Source: a bacterium UBA2219 (GTDB taxonomy: Bacteria > Desulfobacterota > Deferrimicrobia > Deferrimicrobiales > Deferrimicrobiaceae). From it: a DNA stretch of 6,770 nt. The notes below the pieces were generated by a model that was not told the DNA's origin, searched no databases, and saw only the letters and a list, made by a program, of their open reading frames with translations. Positions 1 through 6,566 of the stretch are shown here, one piece after another; within the stretch, counting starts at the first letter, position 1; each line of letters begins with the position of its first letter. The stretch lies in assembly GCA_002327765.1 (NCBI GenBank), contig DCUH01000013.1, positions 1 through 6,770 on the forward strand, in the 5' to 3' direction. The translations under genes and the position numbers were made by a program.

Positions 1-30
1 GTGAAACGCGGCCCGGGCGGTCACCGGTAG
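1..30 (+). CDS. 3' tail of an upstream gene (partial), possibly mreB
   Basis: Frame 1 reads nine codons (VKRGPGGHR) and then a TAG stop at 28-30, two bases before the mreC ATG. In many bacteria mreB lies directly upstream of mreC, and a short basic tail after the last strand of MreB would look like this. Only nine residues are visible and none is diagnostic, so the mreB identity comes from gene order alone. A tail this short could also be chance. Confidence 0.3.
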   Translation: MKRGPGGHR

Positions 31-32
31 AT

Positions 33-878
33 ATGGGATCCTTCTTCCGGAAATGGTGGCGCTTCCTCATCGCCCTGGCGCTCCTCGCCGCCGCGATCCA
101 GCTGTTCGTGCGCCCCTCCGCCGCGCTCGAGAAGGGGGAACCCGCCCGGACGGTCGGGGCGGCCTTCTTCCGGCCCGTCTACCTCGGCATCGATTTCCTG
201 CGGCAAGGCGTCTTCGGCGTGTGGAACCGCTACATCGCCCTGGTGGGGACCACGAGGGAGAACGAGCGGCTCAGGGAAGAGGTCACGGAGCTCCAGGAGA
301 AGCTGAACGCGGCGCGGGACGCGCAGCTCGAGAACCGGCGCCTCAAGGATCTCCTGCAATACTCGGGCACCCTGGAGCGGAGGTCCGTCGGCGCCCGGGT
401 CGTGGGACACGACGTCTCGCCATGGTTCCAGGCGGTCTTCCTCGGGACCGGATCGGAGGCGGGGATCGAGCAGGGGATGTCGGTCGTGACTCCGCGGGGG
501 GCCGTGGGAAGGATCCACGCGACGCGCCCCGGCCTGTCGGAGGTGCTCCTGGCGACCGACGGCAGGTTCGCGGCCGACGTCATGGTGGAGCGGAACCGGG
601 TGCGCGCCGTCGCCGAGGGGATCGGCGGGAACTTCTGCCGCCTCAAGTACGTCGCCCCGGTGCACGACGTCGCGGTGGGCGACCGCATCGTCTTCTCGGG
701 GTTCGACGGCGCCATGCCCAAGGGGACGCTTCTCGGGACCGTGGCCAGCGTGGATCGCCCGAAGGAAAGCCTGTTCCAGAAGGTCCGGGTGCAGTGCGCG
801 GTGAACTTCCAGGACGTGGAGGAGGTGCTGGTGATCCTCTCCCGCCCGACGATACCGTTCCGGTCGGGGAAGGAATGA
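33..878 (+). CDS. mreC: Rod shape-determining protein MreC
   Basis: This 281-residue protein is a periplasmic scaffold of the elongasome that links MreB/MreD to PBP2-RodA and is known in other species to switch PBP2 to its active form. A basic N-terminus (RKWWR) precedes one membrane helix at about residues 9-26. A coiled coil follows at about 75-111 (repeated NERLREE/LQEKL-type heptads), then two beta-barrel domains. Family hallmarks are the V-x-LLATD segment near 171-176, an R-x-x-x-x-x-EG stretch near 188-196, and the VGDRIVFSGFDGAMPKGTLLG block at about 215-235. The length is normal. ATG 33 is the first start in frame; no strong Shine-Dalgarno sequence precedes it, so coupling to the gene ending at 30 is likely. 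It is the first complete gene of the operon, and mreD starts one base after its stop. Confidence 0.96.
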   Translation: MGSFFRKWWRFLIALALLAAAIQLFVRPSAALEKGEPARTVGAAFFRPVYLGIDFLRQGVFGVWNRYIALVGTTRENERLREEVTELQEKLNAARDAQLENRRLKDLLQYSGTLERRSVGARVVGHDVSPWFQAVFLGTGSEAGIEQGMSVVTPRGAVGRIHATRPGLSEVLLATDGRFAADVMVERNRVRAVAEGIGGNFCRLKYVAPVHDVAVGDRIVFSGFDGAMPKGTLLGTVASVDRPKESLFQKVRVQCAVNFQDVEEVLVILSRPTIPFRSGKE

Positions 879-879
879 G

Positions 880-1365
880 TTGAGGTACTTCCTGGCGCTG
901 CTTTCCATTTCGTACCTGGGCGCGTCCCTCTGCATCTGGGGGCTCTCCGGGATGGTCCCCTGGTTCCTCCTTCCCGATTTCCCGTTCCTGTCGATCGTCT
1001 TCGCTGGGCTGTTCGTGTCGGGTCCCGCCGGATTCCTTTGCGCGCTCCTCCCGGCGCTCATCCGCGAGATAACGACCTCCGCCCCCTCCTGGTCGATGTT
1101 CCTCGGGTCGATGGCGCTCTATTTCGCGGCGCGCGAGATCGGCTGCCGCTTCCTCCTGCGCGACGAGCCGTCCCTGCTCATCGCGGTGGTTTCGCTGATG
1201 GCGCTGGAGTCGCTTTCCATGGTCCTGCTGCTCGCCGCCGGGGGTTCCCATCCCTTCTCCTTCCTGTGGGGGGCGCAGGAAGCGGTCCGGATCGCGTGGA
1301 CCTCCCTCATCGCCGTTCCCCTGTTCCTCGACCTCTCGAGCCGGTGGCGCCGGGTGCAGGATTGA
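880..1365 (+). CDS. mreD: Rod shape-determining membrane protein MreD
   Basis: This 161-residue, very hydrophobic protein has about five or six predicted membrane segments (roughly residues 3-22, 26-46, 47-62, 72-88, 98-120 and 135-151) and a basic C-terminal tail (SRWRRVQD). MreD is the inner-membrane partner of MreC in the elongasome. Its sequence is poorly conserved, so the call rests on size, topology and position between mreC and mrdA. The start is TTG 880, preceded by AAGGA at 870-874 with five bases of spacing. An ATG at 875 is followed after one codon by a stop, which leaves TTG as the only sensible start. It begins one base after the mreC stop, and its own TGA overlaps the next start as TTGA. 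Confidence 0.9.
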   Translation: MRYFLALLSISYLGASLCIWGLSGMVPWFLLPDFPFLSIVFAGLFVSGPAGFLCALLPALIREITTSAPSWSMFLGSMALYFAAREIGCRFLLRDEPSLLIAVVSLMALESLSMVLLLAAGGSHPFSFLWGAQEAVRIAWTSLIAVPLFLDLSSRWRRVQD

Positions 1366-3215
1366 GCCAGCGCATACGGAAACGCGAGCAGGACCCGGAC
1401 ATCGCCAGGAGGGCGCGCGTCCTCCTGTACGCGGCCTTCGCCGTGTTCGGGCTGCTCTGCGCCCGGCTCTATTGGCTGCAGGTGGTCAGCTACGACCAGT
1501 ACCAGGCGCTGTCGGAGAACAACCGGCTCCGCCTGCGGACGGTCCGCGCCCCGCGCGGCCCCATCTTCGACCGGAAGGGGAGGCCGATCGCGGAGACGCA
1601 GGGGTCCTACGACCTGGTCTGTTCCCCCGTGGACATGGGGGACCCGGAGGCCGAGGTGCGGTTCCTGGCGCAGATCGTGGAGTTCGACACGGACGAGGAC
1701 GAGGTCCTGGAGAAGATCCGGGAGGCGATGAAGACGAACCCGTACACCAGCATCACGGTGGCCAGGGACCTGCGCTTCGAGCAGGTATCGGTCCTCGAGT
1801 TCAACCGGGAGGGGCTGCCCGGCTTCAGCGTGATGGTGGAGGCCAAGCGCAGCTACCCTTACGGGACCGCCTTCGCCCACGCCCTCGGATACGTCAGCGA
1901 GGTGAGCAAGGAGGAGCTGAAGGCCAGCAGGAAGGACGACAGGCTGGCGATGGGCGACCTCGTCGGGAAGTACGGGCTGGAGCGGGCGATGGACAGCGTC
2001 CTGCGGGGGATCAACGGCGGGAGGAAGGTCGAGGTCGACGCCGCGGGGCGCGACCAGCGGATGGTGGAGGAAGTGCCCTCGATTACCGGCGGGCCGCTCC
2101 ACACCACCCTGGACGCCGATCTCCAGAAGGCGGCCCAGGACGCGATGGGGAATCGGGCCGGGGCGGTGATCGCCCTCGCGCCGAAAACCGGGGAGGTCCT
2201 GGCGTTCTACTCCGCGCCGGCCTTCGACCCCAACGTCTTCGCGAGGGGCATCCGGAAGGCCGACTGGCAGGCCCTGAACACGGACCCGCGCAAGCCGATG
2301 CAGAACAAGGGACTCCAGGGGACGTACGCGCCGGGGTCCACCGTCAAGCCGTTCATCGCGCTGGCAGCGCTCGAGGGGAACGTGCTCGACCGGACCGCCC
2401 GCGTGGCCTGCGGGGGGTCGTACCGCCTGGGCAACCACACGTTCCGCTGCTGGAAGGAGAAGGGGCACGGCCCCGTCGACATGTACCGCGCCGTGGTGCA
2501 GTCCTGCGACGTGTACTTCTACGTCCTGGGGCTGCGGCTCGGGCCCGAGCGGATCGCGGAGCTGGAAAGGGGCGCGGGCTTCGGGATGATCACGGGGATC
2601 GACTTGCCGGGCGAGCGCAGGGGGCTGGTCCCGGACCGCGAATGGAAGAAGAAGATCTCGAAGGAGCGGTGGATGGACTACGAAAGCCTTCTCCTCGGGA
2701 TCGGCCAGGGATCGGTCCACCTGACCCCGCTGGAGATGGCGGTCGGCTATTCCACGCTGGCCACGGGCGGCGAGGTGATGAAGCCCTACGTGGTGACGAA
2801 GAGCGTCGGGCTGGACGGCAAGGTCGTCGAGCGGAAGCCGGAGATGCTGCGGAAGCTCCCATGGAAGCCGGAGAACGCCGAGTTCATACGGAAGGCGCTG
2901 GCGGGGGTCGTGAACGATTACGGCACGGGCGGCATCGCGAAGCTCCCCGGGATCACCGTCGCGGGGAAGACGGGGACCGCCCAGGTCGCGCAGGTGAAGG
3001 GGAAGATGATCAAGTCCGAGCACCTGGCGTACGAGATCCGGGACCACGCCTGGTTCGCCGCGTTCGCTCCCGCGGAGGACCCGAAGATCTGCGTGGTGGC
3101 GATGGTGGAGCACGGGGGGCACGGCGGGTCGGCCGCCGCCCCCATCGTGAAGGCGGTGATGCAGGAGTTCTTCCGGACGCAGGCCGCGGCGCCGCCGCCG
3201 GAGGAGGGGGAATGA
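1362..3215 (+). CDS. mrdA: Penicillin-binding protein 2 (peptidoglycan D,D-transpeptidase)
   Basis: This 617-residue class B penicillin-binding protein cross-links peptidoglycan during lateral wall growth, paired with RodA. It has a basic cytoplasmic tail and one membrane helix at about 20-41. The pedestal domain opens with the RGPIFDRKG motif (65-73), and the transpeptidase domain runs from about 245 to 610. All three catalytic motifs are present: S-T-V-K with nucleophile Ser326, S-C-D at 381-383 (the SxD form usual in PBP2), and K-T-G at 536-538. The frame is open upstream. I chose TTG 1362 because it overlaps the mreD stop (TTGA), has GGGTG about five bases upstream, and gives a normal tail before the helix. 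GTG 1344, six codons earlier, is the alternative. The gene overlaps rodA by four bases (ATGA). Confidence 0.96.
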   Translation: MSQRIRKREQDPDIARRARVLLYAAFAVFGLLCARLYWLQVVSYDQYQALSENNRLRLRTVRAPRGPIFDRKGRPIAETQGSYDLVCSPVDMGDPEAEVRFLAQIVEFDTDEDEVLEKIREAMKTNPYTSITVARDLRFEQVSVLEFNREGLPGFSVMVEAKRSYPYGTAFAHALGYVSEVSKEELKASRKDDRLAMGDLVGKYGLERAMDSVLRGINGGRKVEVDAAGRDQRMVEEVPSITGGPLHTTLDADLQKAAQDAMGNRAGAVIALAPKTGEVLAFYSAPAFDPNVFARGIRKADWQALNTDPRKPMQNKGLQGTYAPGSTVKPFIALAALEGNVLDRTARVACGGSYRLGNHTFRCWKEKGHGPVDMYRAVVQSCDVYFYVLGLRLGPERIAELERGAGFGMITGIDLPGERRGLVPDREWKKKISKERWMDYESLLLGIGQGSVHLTPLEMAVGYSTLATGGEVMKPYVVTKSVGLDGKVVERKPEMLRKLPWKPENAEFIRKALAGVVNDYGTGGIAKLPGITVAGKTGTAQVAQVKGKMIKSEHLAYEIRDHAWFAAFAPAEDPKICVVAMVEHGGHGGSAAAPIVKAVMQEFFRTQAAAPPPEEGE

Positions 3216-4345
3216 GCGGACAGTCGAAACTCGCCCGGCTGGATTGGCCGCTCCTGTTCATCACGTTCCTGCTGTGCGGGGTAGGGCTACTGAACGTCTA
3301 CAGCGGGACGCGGGTCCTCGGCGGGGAGACGTCCGCCCTGTTCGCCAAGCAGGCGATCTGGATCGCGGTCGGCCTGGCCGTGTTCTTCGCCGTCTACTAC
3401 CTGAGCGACGGGTTCATCGAGGAGGCGACGCCGGCCTTCGCCGTCTCCGTCCTGGCGATGCTCGTCGTGGTCCTCGTCGTGGGGAAGATCCGCGGGGGCG
3501 CGCAGCGGTGGATTTCGATGGGAGGGTTCAACTTCCAGCCGTCGGAGTTCGCCAAGATCGCCGCGGCCCTGGTGCTCGCGCGATATTACTCATCGAAATA
3601 TCAGTACGGGGGGATCGGCCTGAAAGAGACGCTGCCCGCCATCGGCATGGTGATCGTCCCGTTCCTCCTGGTCGCGCTCCAGCCCGACCTGGGAACGGCC
3701 GGGGTGCTCCTTTTCATCCTGGCGGGCGTGACGGTCATGGCGTGCGTGAAGGCGCGGGTCATCGCGCTGTTCGCGGCCCTCGGGTCCGCGGTGATCCCCG
3801 CCCTGTGGTTCTTCATGAAGGACTATCAGCGTCAGAGGGTGCTCACGTTCCTGGATCCCGAAAGGGACCCTCTCGGGGCGGGATACCACGTCATCCAGTC
3901 GAAGATCGCCGTCGGTTCCGGGGGGATCCTCGGGAAGGGATACCTCAAGGGCACCCAGGGGGCGCTCCGGTTCCTTCCCGAGAAGCACACCGACTTCGCC
4001 TTCGCCGTCTTCTCGGAGGAATGGGGCTTCATCGGCTCGATCCTGCTGCTCGCGCTGTTCCTGCTCCTGATCCACCGCCTGTTCCACCTGGCCATGCGGT
4101 CCCAGGACCGCTTCGCCGCCTTCGCGTGCGGCGGGGTGGCGGTGTACTTCCTGACGCACACCATGATCAACCTGGCGATGGTGTGCGGGCTGTTCCCGGT
4201 GGTGGGTATTCCGCTGCCCTTCGTAAGCTACGGGGGCTCCTCGATGCTGACGAACATGCTGGCGCTCGGCGTGGTGGCGAACCTTTCGCGTTCGCGGTTC
4301 ACCTTCGGGGGGGGCTTGAGGGCCCGGGGGGAACTGGCTTCCTGA
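3212..4345 (+). CDS. rodA: Peptidoglycan glycosyltransferase RodA (SEDS family)
   Basis: This 377-residue polytopic membrane protein polymerises lipid II into glycan strands as the partner of PBP2. About ten membrane helices are visible, the first at residues 12-31. SEDS hallmarks are GAQRW (96-100), QPSEFAK (109-115), QPDLGTA (157-163), the DYQRQRVLTFLDPERDP block (204-220), FLPEKHTDF (254-262) and SYGGSS near the end (339-344). Asp261 in HTDF matches the essential catalytic aspartate of characterised RodA proteins. The start ATG 3212 overlaps the mrdA stop and has a strong GAGGAGG Shine-Dalgarno at 3201-3207. Length is typical. The last 15 codons overlap the 3' end of the convergent TlpA-like gene and contain an eight-G run at 4307-4314, so the extreme C-terminus is the least certain part. 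Confidence 0.97.
   Translation: MSGQSKLARLDWPLLFITFLLCGVGLLNVYSGTRVLGGETSALFAKQAIWIAVGLAVFFAVYYLSDGFIEEATPAFAVSVLAMLVVVLVVGKIRGGAQRWISMGGFNFQPSEFAKIAAALVLARYYSSKYQYGGIGLKETLPAIGMVIVPFLLVALQPDLGTAGVLLFILAGVTVMACVKARVIALFAALGSAVIPALWFFMKDYQRQRVLTFLDPERDPLGAGYHVIQSKIAVGSGGILGKGYLKGTQGALRFLPEKHTDFAFAVFSEEWGFIGSILLLALFLLLIHRLFHLAMRSQDRFAAFACGGVAVYFLTHTMINLAMVCGLFPVVGIPLPFVSYGGSSMLTNMLALGVVANLSRSRFTFGGGLRARGELAS
4299..4345. other. Tail-to-tail overlap of rodA and the TlpA-like gene
   Basis: The last 47 bases of rodA (stop TGA 4343-4345) are also the last 47 bases of the minus-strand TlpA-like gene (stop at 4299-4301). No intergenic space remains and I see no stem followed by a T-run for either strand, so the two transcripts should overlap at their 3' ends. 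A run of eight G at 4307-4314 lies inside both reading frames. Confidence 0.85.
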
Positions 4346-4856
4346 GCTCGGCGGAGAGCTCCTCCCGGAGGTTCGTCGAGTAGCCGACCCAGCGCCGCGT
4401 CACCTTCCCGTCCCGGTCGATCAGCAGGAGCATCGGCGCCTGGTTCACGCGGAACGACTCCAGAAACGCGTCGGGGATGGCGGTCAGGGTGGTGACCTCC
4501 GGCCACGGGGGCGGGGCGGGGCGCATGGGGGACGTTTCCGTTTTCCCCGAGGCGGCGATCGAGATCTCCCGGTCGAAGAGGATCCTGTACGCCCGGACCG
4601 TTCCCGGCGGCGCCTCCCCGAGCGCCGGGCGCACCGATTTCCAGGCTTCCGCGCAGGGAGGGCACCAGGGGAAATCGATCAGTACCAGCCGAAGCGGCTC
4701 CCCGGAATCGGGGAGGTCCGGCAGGCCCTTCCCCGACGCGTCGGCGAAAACCGCTTTTTCCGCAGGAAACGGGCGGGACCCCACCGTGATCGCCTTCGGC
4801 CCGCACCCGCAAAGGGGCAGGGCGGCGACCAGCACCGCGAAGACGATCCTCCTCAA
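4299..4856 (-). CDS. TlpA/ResA-like thioredoxin-fold lipoprotein
   Basis: This 185-residue protein probably reduces or exchanges disulfides outside the inner membrane. Its N-terminus is a lipoprotein-type signal (RR, hydrophobic stretch 4-15, then L-C-G-C with Cys18 as the likely lipidated residue). The thioredoxin-like domain carries the active site W-C-P-P-C at 64-68 (Cys65, Cys68) and a probable cis-proline Pro141 in the NQAPMLLLIDRDGKV strand; WCPPC is usual in TlpA/ResA relatives. The segment before the active site is DF-PWCPPC, shorter than the DFWAPWCGPC of the adjacent trxA. The C-terminal tail is proline-rich. I chose TTG 4856 because it overlaps the trxA stop (TTGA) and gives a proper signal peptide. 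The substrate is unknown; cytochrome c maturation or a general periplasmic reductase are both possible. Confidence 0.85.
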   Translation of the reverse strand: MRRIVFAVLVAALPLCGCGPKAITVGSRPFPAEKAVFADASGKGLPDLPDSGEPLRLVLIDFPWCPPCAEAWKSVRPALGEAPPGTVRAYRILFDREISIAASGKTETSPMRPAPPPWPEVTTLTAIPDAFLESFRVNQAPMLLLIDRDGKVTRRWVGYSTNLREELSAELRKPVPPGPSSPPRR

Positions 4857-5176
4857 AGGTTCTTCTGGAGCAGGGAAACGATGCTGGTCTTGGGGTTGAC
4901 CCCGACCATCTGCCCCTTGATCTGGCCTCCCTTGAAGAGGATGAGCGTGGGGATCCCCCGGATGCCGAACTGGGACGCGATGTCCGGGCTGTCGTCCACG
5001 TTGACCTTCGCGACCCGGGCCTTCCCGTCGAATTCCTTTGCCACTTCCTCGAGGATGGGGGCGATCACCTTGCACGGGCCGCACCAGGGTGCCCAGAAGT
5101 CCACGAGCACGGGCGTCTGCCCCTCCACGGTGTCCTTGAAGTTCGCGCTGGTCAGTTCGAGGATGTTTCCCGCCAT
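4853..5176 (-). CDS. trxA: Thioredoxin
   Basis: This 107-residue cytoplasmic dithiol protein reduces protein disulfides and is recycled by thioredoxin reductase, which is not in this window. It is a complete single-domain thioredoxin of canonical length: N-terminal strand and helix, VLVDFWAPWCGPC with redox cysteines Cys32 and Cys35, buried Asp26, Lys57 in the KVNVD strand, cis-proline Pro76 in GIPTLILF, and a C-terminal G-x-x-x-K helix. The start ATG 5174-5176 has a strong Shine-Dalgarno, AAGGAGAG on the minus strand, about five bases upstream. It lies 25 bases after the CoA-binding gene and overlaps the start of the TlpA-like gene, so the three genes are probably one transcript. Confidence 0.97.
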   Translation of the reverse strand: MAGNILELTSANFKDTVEGQTPVLVDFWAPWCGPCKVIAPILEEVAKEFDGKARVAKVNVDDSPDIASQFGIRGIPTLILFKGGQIKGQMVGVNPKTSIVSLLQKNL

Positions 5177-5201
5177 GTCGTCTCTCCTTGGTTGTCGAGT
5201 T

Positions 5202-5600
5202 TTATCTGCCGCGTTTCGCGAGTTCCTTTTTCACGCAGCGGTCCATTACCCAAGGGATCCCCGCCGCGTCGAGGATTTCGCAGGCCCGCTCGCTGCGGAC
5301 CCCTTCCTGCATCCAGAAGAATCGCGCGCCGATCCGGACGGCCTCTTCCGCTATGGGAGGCACGTCCTCGGAGCGCCGGAACACGTCGACCAGGTCGATT
5401 TTCTCGGGGATCTCGGACAGCGACCCGTACGCCTTTTCCCCGAACGCCTCCCGGATCATGGGGTTGACCGGGATGATCCGGTACCCTTTCGACTTCAGGA
5501 CCCCGGCCACCTCGTTGCTTGGGCGGTCGGGCTTGTCGGAGAGCCCGACGATCGCTATGGTCTTCGCTTCGGCCAGTATTTTCTCTATTCGCTCTTCCAT
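5202..5600 (-). CDS. CoA-binding domain protein (YccU/COG1832 family)
   Basis: This 132-residue single-domain Rossmann-fold protein belongs to the family typified by E. coli YccU, related to the CoA-binding domain of succinyl-CoA synthetase; its physiological role is unknown. Conserved blocks are GLSDKPDRPS (19-28, the nucleotide-binding loop), RIIPVNP (41-47), DLVDVFRRSEDVPP (69-82), WMQEG (96-100) and MDRC (119-122) with Cys122. I chose ATG 5600 because it gives the usual family N-terminus (MEERIEKIL). A TTG at 5654 would add 18 residues unlike the family. No strong Shine-Dalgarno precedes ATG 5600. As the first gene of the redox cluster, ahead of trxA, it may act in CoA or thiol homeostasis; this is inference from neighbours. 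Confidence 0.92.
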   Translation of the reverse strand: MEERIEKILAEAKTIAIVGLSDKPDRPSNEVAGVLKSKGYRIIPVNPMIREAFGEKAYGSLSEIPEKIDLVDVFRRSEDVPPIAEEAVRIGARFFWMQEGVRSERACEILDAAGIPWVMDRCVKKELAKRGR

Positions 5601-5634
5601 GTCTGCGGTTCCCGTCAATGAGATGCCGATAATG

Positions 5635-5665
5635 CTACTCCGGTTTTTTCCCAAAGAAAATAGAC
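5635..5665 (-). promoter_or_regulatory. Weak candidate promoter for the CoA-binding/trxA/TlpA-like cluster
   Basis: On the minus strand a TTGGGA -35-like box is followed, after about 16 bases, by TTATCG (part of GCATTATCGGC), about 30 bases upstream of the CoA-binding gene's ATG. The match to consensus is poor and the limits are approximate. It is listed because this is the only intergenic space upstream of the cluster, and because the same ATTATCG string occurs at the -10 position of the opposing gmhA promoter. Confidence 0.25.
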
Positions 5666-5684
5666 GGCGGCCGTTCGCTCATCC

Positions 5685-5714
5685 TTGACAGGAACAAAGT
5701 AAAAAGATTATCGT
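5685..5714 (+). promoter_or_regulatory. Candidate sigma-70-type promoter for gmhA
   Basis: A perfect TTGACA -35 box lies at 5685-5690. The -10 box is either TTATCG at 5708-5713 (17-base spacing) or TATCGT at 5709-5714 (18-base spacing), in a locally AT-rich patch (AAAGTAAAAAGATTATCG) that stands out in this GC-rich window. The implied start near 5720 leaves a leader of about 24 bases that contains the AAGGGG ribosome site at 5730-5735. Confidence 0.6.
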
Positions 5715-5743
5715 TTTCGTACTCTTCCCAAGGGGTGCTTCCC

Positions 5744-6325
5744 GTGAAGGAAATGGTCGCAAGGTCGCTGAAAGAAGGGGCGGAGCTTCGTCTGAAGATG
5801 GCGGAGACGATGGGGGAGAGCATTTACGCGGCGGCGGAAGCCATCGCCGACGCGTTCAAGGCGGGGCGCAAGCTCCTCCTGTTCGGCAACGGCGGAAGCG
5901 CGGCCGACGCACAGCACATCGCCGCGGAGTTCATGAACCGGTTCCTCATCGAGCGCCCGCCGCTGCCCGCGATCGCGCTGACCACCGACACCTCTGTTCT
6001 GACCAGCATCGCAAACGACTACGCCTTCGACGAGATCTTCAGCAAGCAGGTGAAGGCGCTGGGGAAGAAGGGGGACGTGGCGCTCGGCATCACGACGAGC
6101 GGCTCCTCGACCAACGTGCTGAAGGCGCTGCGCGCGGCGAAGAAGCTCGGCATGACCACCATCACCCTCACGGGAGAGGGGGGAAAGGCCGCCGCGCTCT
6201 CCGACATCGCGTTGCAGGTCCCCTCCCGCAGCGTCCCGCGCATCCAGGAGGCGCATATCGTCGTCGGCCATCTCCTCTGCGAGCTGACGGACACGCTGCT
6301 GTTCAAGGACGTCGGGAAGCGCTAA
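5744..6325 (+). CDS. gmhA: Sedoheptulose-7-phosphate isomerase
   Basis: GmhA converts D-sedoheptulose 7-phosphate to D-glycero-D-manno-heptose 7-phosphate, the first step to ADP-heptose for the LPS inner core, in the cytoplasm. The 193-residue protein is a single SIS (sugar isomerase) domain. Motifs are LLLFGNGGSAADAQH (44-58), TSIANDYAFDEIFS (87-100), GITTSGSSTNV (115-125), ITLTGEGGK (140-148) and RIQEAHIVVGH (166-176). By alignment from memory with E. coli GmhA, His58, Glu62, Gln168 and His176 correspond to the metal-binding and catalytic residues His61, Glu65, Gln172 and His180. GTG 5744 is preferred because AAGGGG (5730-5735) sits eight bases upstream; GTG 5735 overlaps that site and ATG 5753 is too far downstream. 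No other heptose gene is in the window. A long inverted repeat begins two bases after its stop. Confidence 0.95.
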   Translation: MKEMVARSLKEGAELRLKMAETMGESIYAAAEAIADAFKAGRKLLLFGNGGSAADAQHIAAEFMNRFLIERPPLPAIALTTDTSVLTSIANDYAFDEIFSKQVKALGKKGDVALGITTSGSSTNVLKALRAAKKLGMTTITLTGEGGKAAALSDIALQVPSRSVPRIQEAHIVVGHLLCELTDTLLFKDVGKR

Positions 6326-6389
6326 CCCGCAAGGGGCGCTGCCCTGAAAGCGCACAAGGATGTCGCTTACGCCGAAAAGGGCTGTCCCC

Positions 6390-6541
6390 GTTCACTGCGG
6401 GCCGCGGCTCCCCGGCTGCGACCAGCAAGCGTGGTAATAAGTGTCTTCCCGTCCTCCGGCCATCTTTTTCGATCATCGGAAGCTTCAACCTATAAATAAG
6501 GCGGGGTCTCCGCCGGTTCCGCACTTTCGTCCCTCCGTTCA
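6390..6541. other. Unassigned spacer between the inverted-repeat arms
   Basis: I see no gene, RNA family or known site here. Visible items are a small perfect hairpin at 6500-6514 (GGCGG, loop GGTCT, CCGCC), not followed by a T-run, and an AT-rich TATAAATAA at 6491-6499 that resembles a -10 box but has no matching -35. Reading frames that cross it have no coding character. Confidence 0.5.
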
Positions 6542-6566
6542 GGGGACACCCTTTTTGGCTTACGCG
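6542..6566 (+). repeat. GGGGACAC...GGCTTACGCG motif, copy in the right arm
   Basis: This copy starts GGGGACACCC, runs through five T and ends TTGGCTTACGCG. A similar copy lies in the same orientation at 6714-6736 (GGGGACACACTTGG then CTTTACGCG). Diverged copies in the opposite orientation lie at 6367-6389, where the reverse complement begins GGGGACAGCCCTTTTCGGCG, and at about 6737-6762. Four related copies within about 400 bases suggest the end motif of a dispersed repeat or transposon family. Confidence 0.6.

Noticed and set aside
21..1061. Minus-strand frame of 346 codons opposite mreC
   Set aside because: It is a shadow of mreC and the start of mreD, with low-complexity Arg/Gly/His-rich translation and no recognisable domain.
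1119..3122. Very long minus-strand reading frame opposite mrdA
   Set aside because: It is antisense to a gene with all PBP2 motifs. Its composition (runs of His, Arg, Pro, Leu) is typical of the mirror frame of a GC-rich gene, and it shows no family features.
1472..3211. Plus-strand frame upstream of and continuous with rodA, suggesting an N-terminally extended RodA
   Set aside because: The extension is the +1 shadow of mrdA, rich in Gly, Arg and Ala. The ATG at 3212 with a strong GAGGAGG site gives the standard RodA N-terminus.
4477..5621. Plus-strand frames across the redox cluster
   Set aside because: They lie antisense to trxA, the TlpA-like gene and the CoA-binding gene, which carry clear family motifs on the minus strand.
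6334..6353. Short hairpins in the left arm as an intrinsic terminator for gmhA
   Set aside because: Small GC stems exist (GCGCT with AGCGC), but no T-run follows, so an intrinsic terminator is not supported.
6491..6514. TATAAATAA followed by a GGCGG/CCGCC hairpin as a promoter or terminator
   Set aside because: There is no -35 box at a sensible distance, no T-run after the stem, and no convincing gene downstream on the plus strand.
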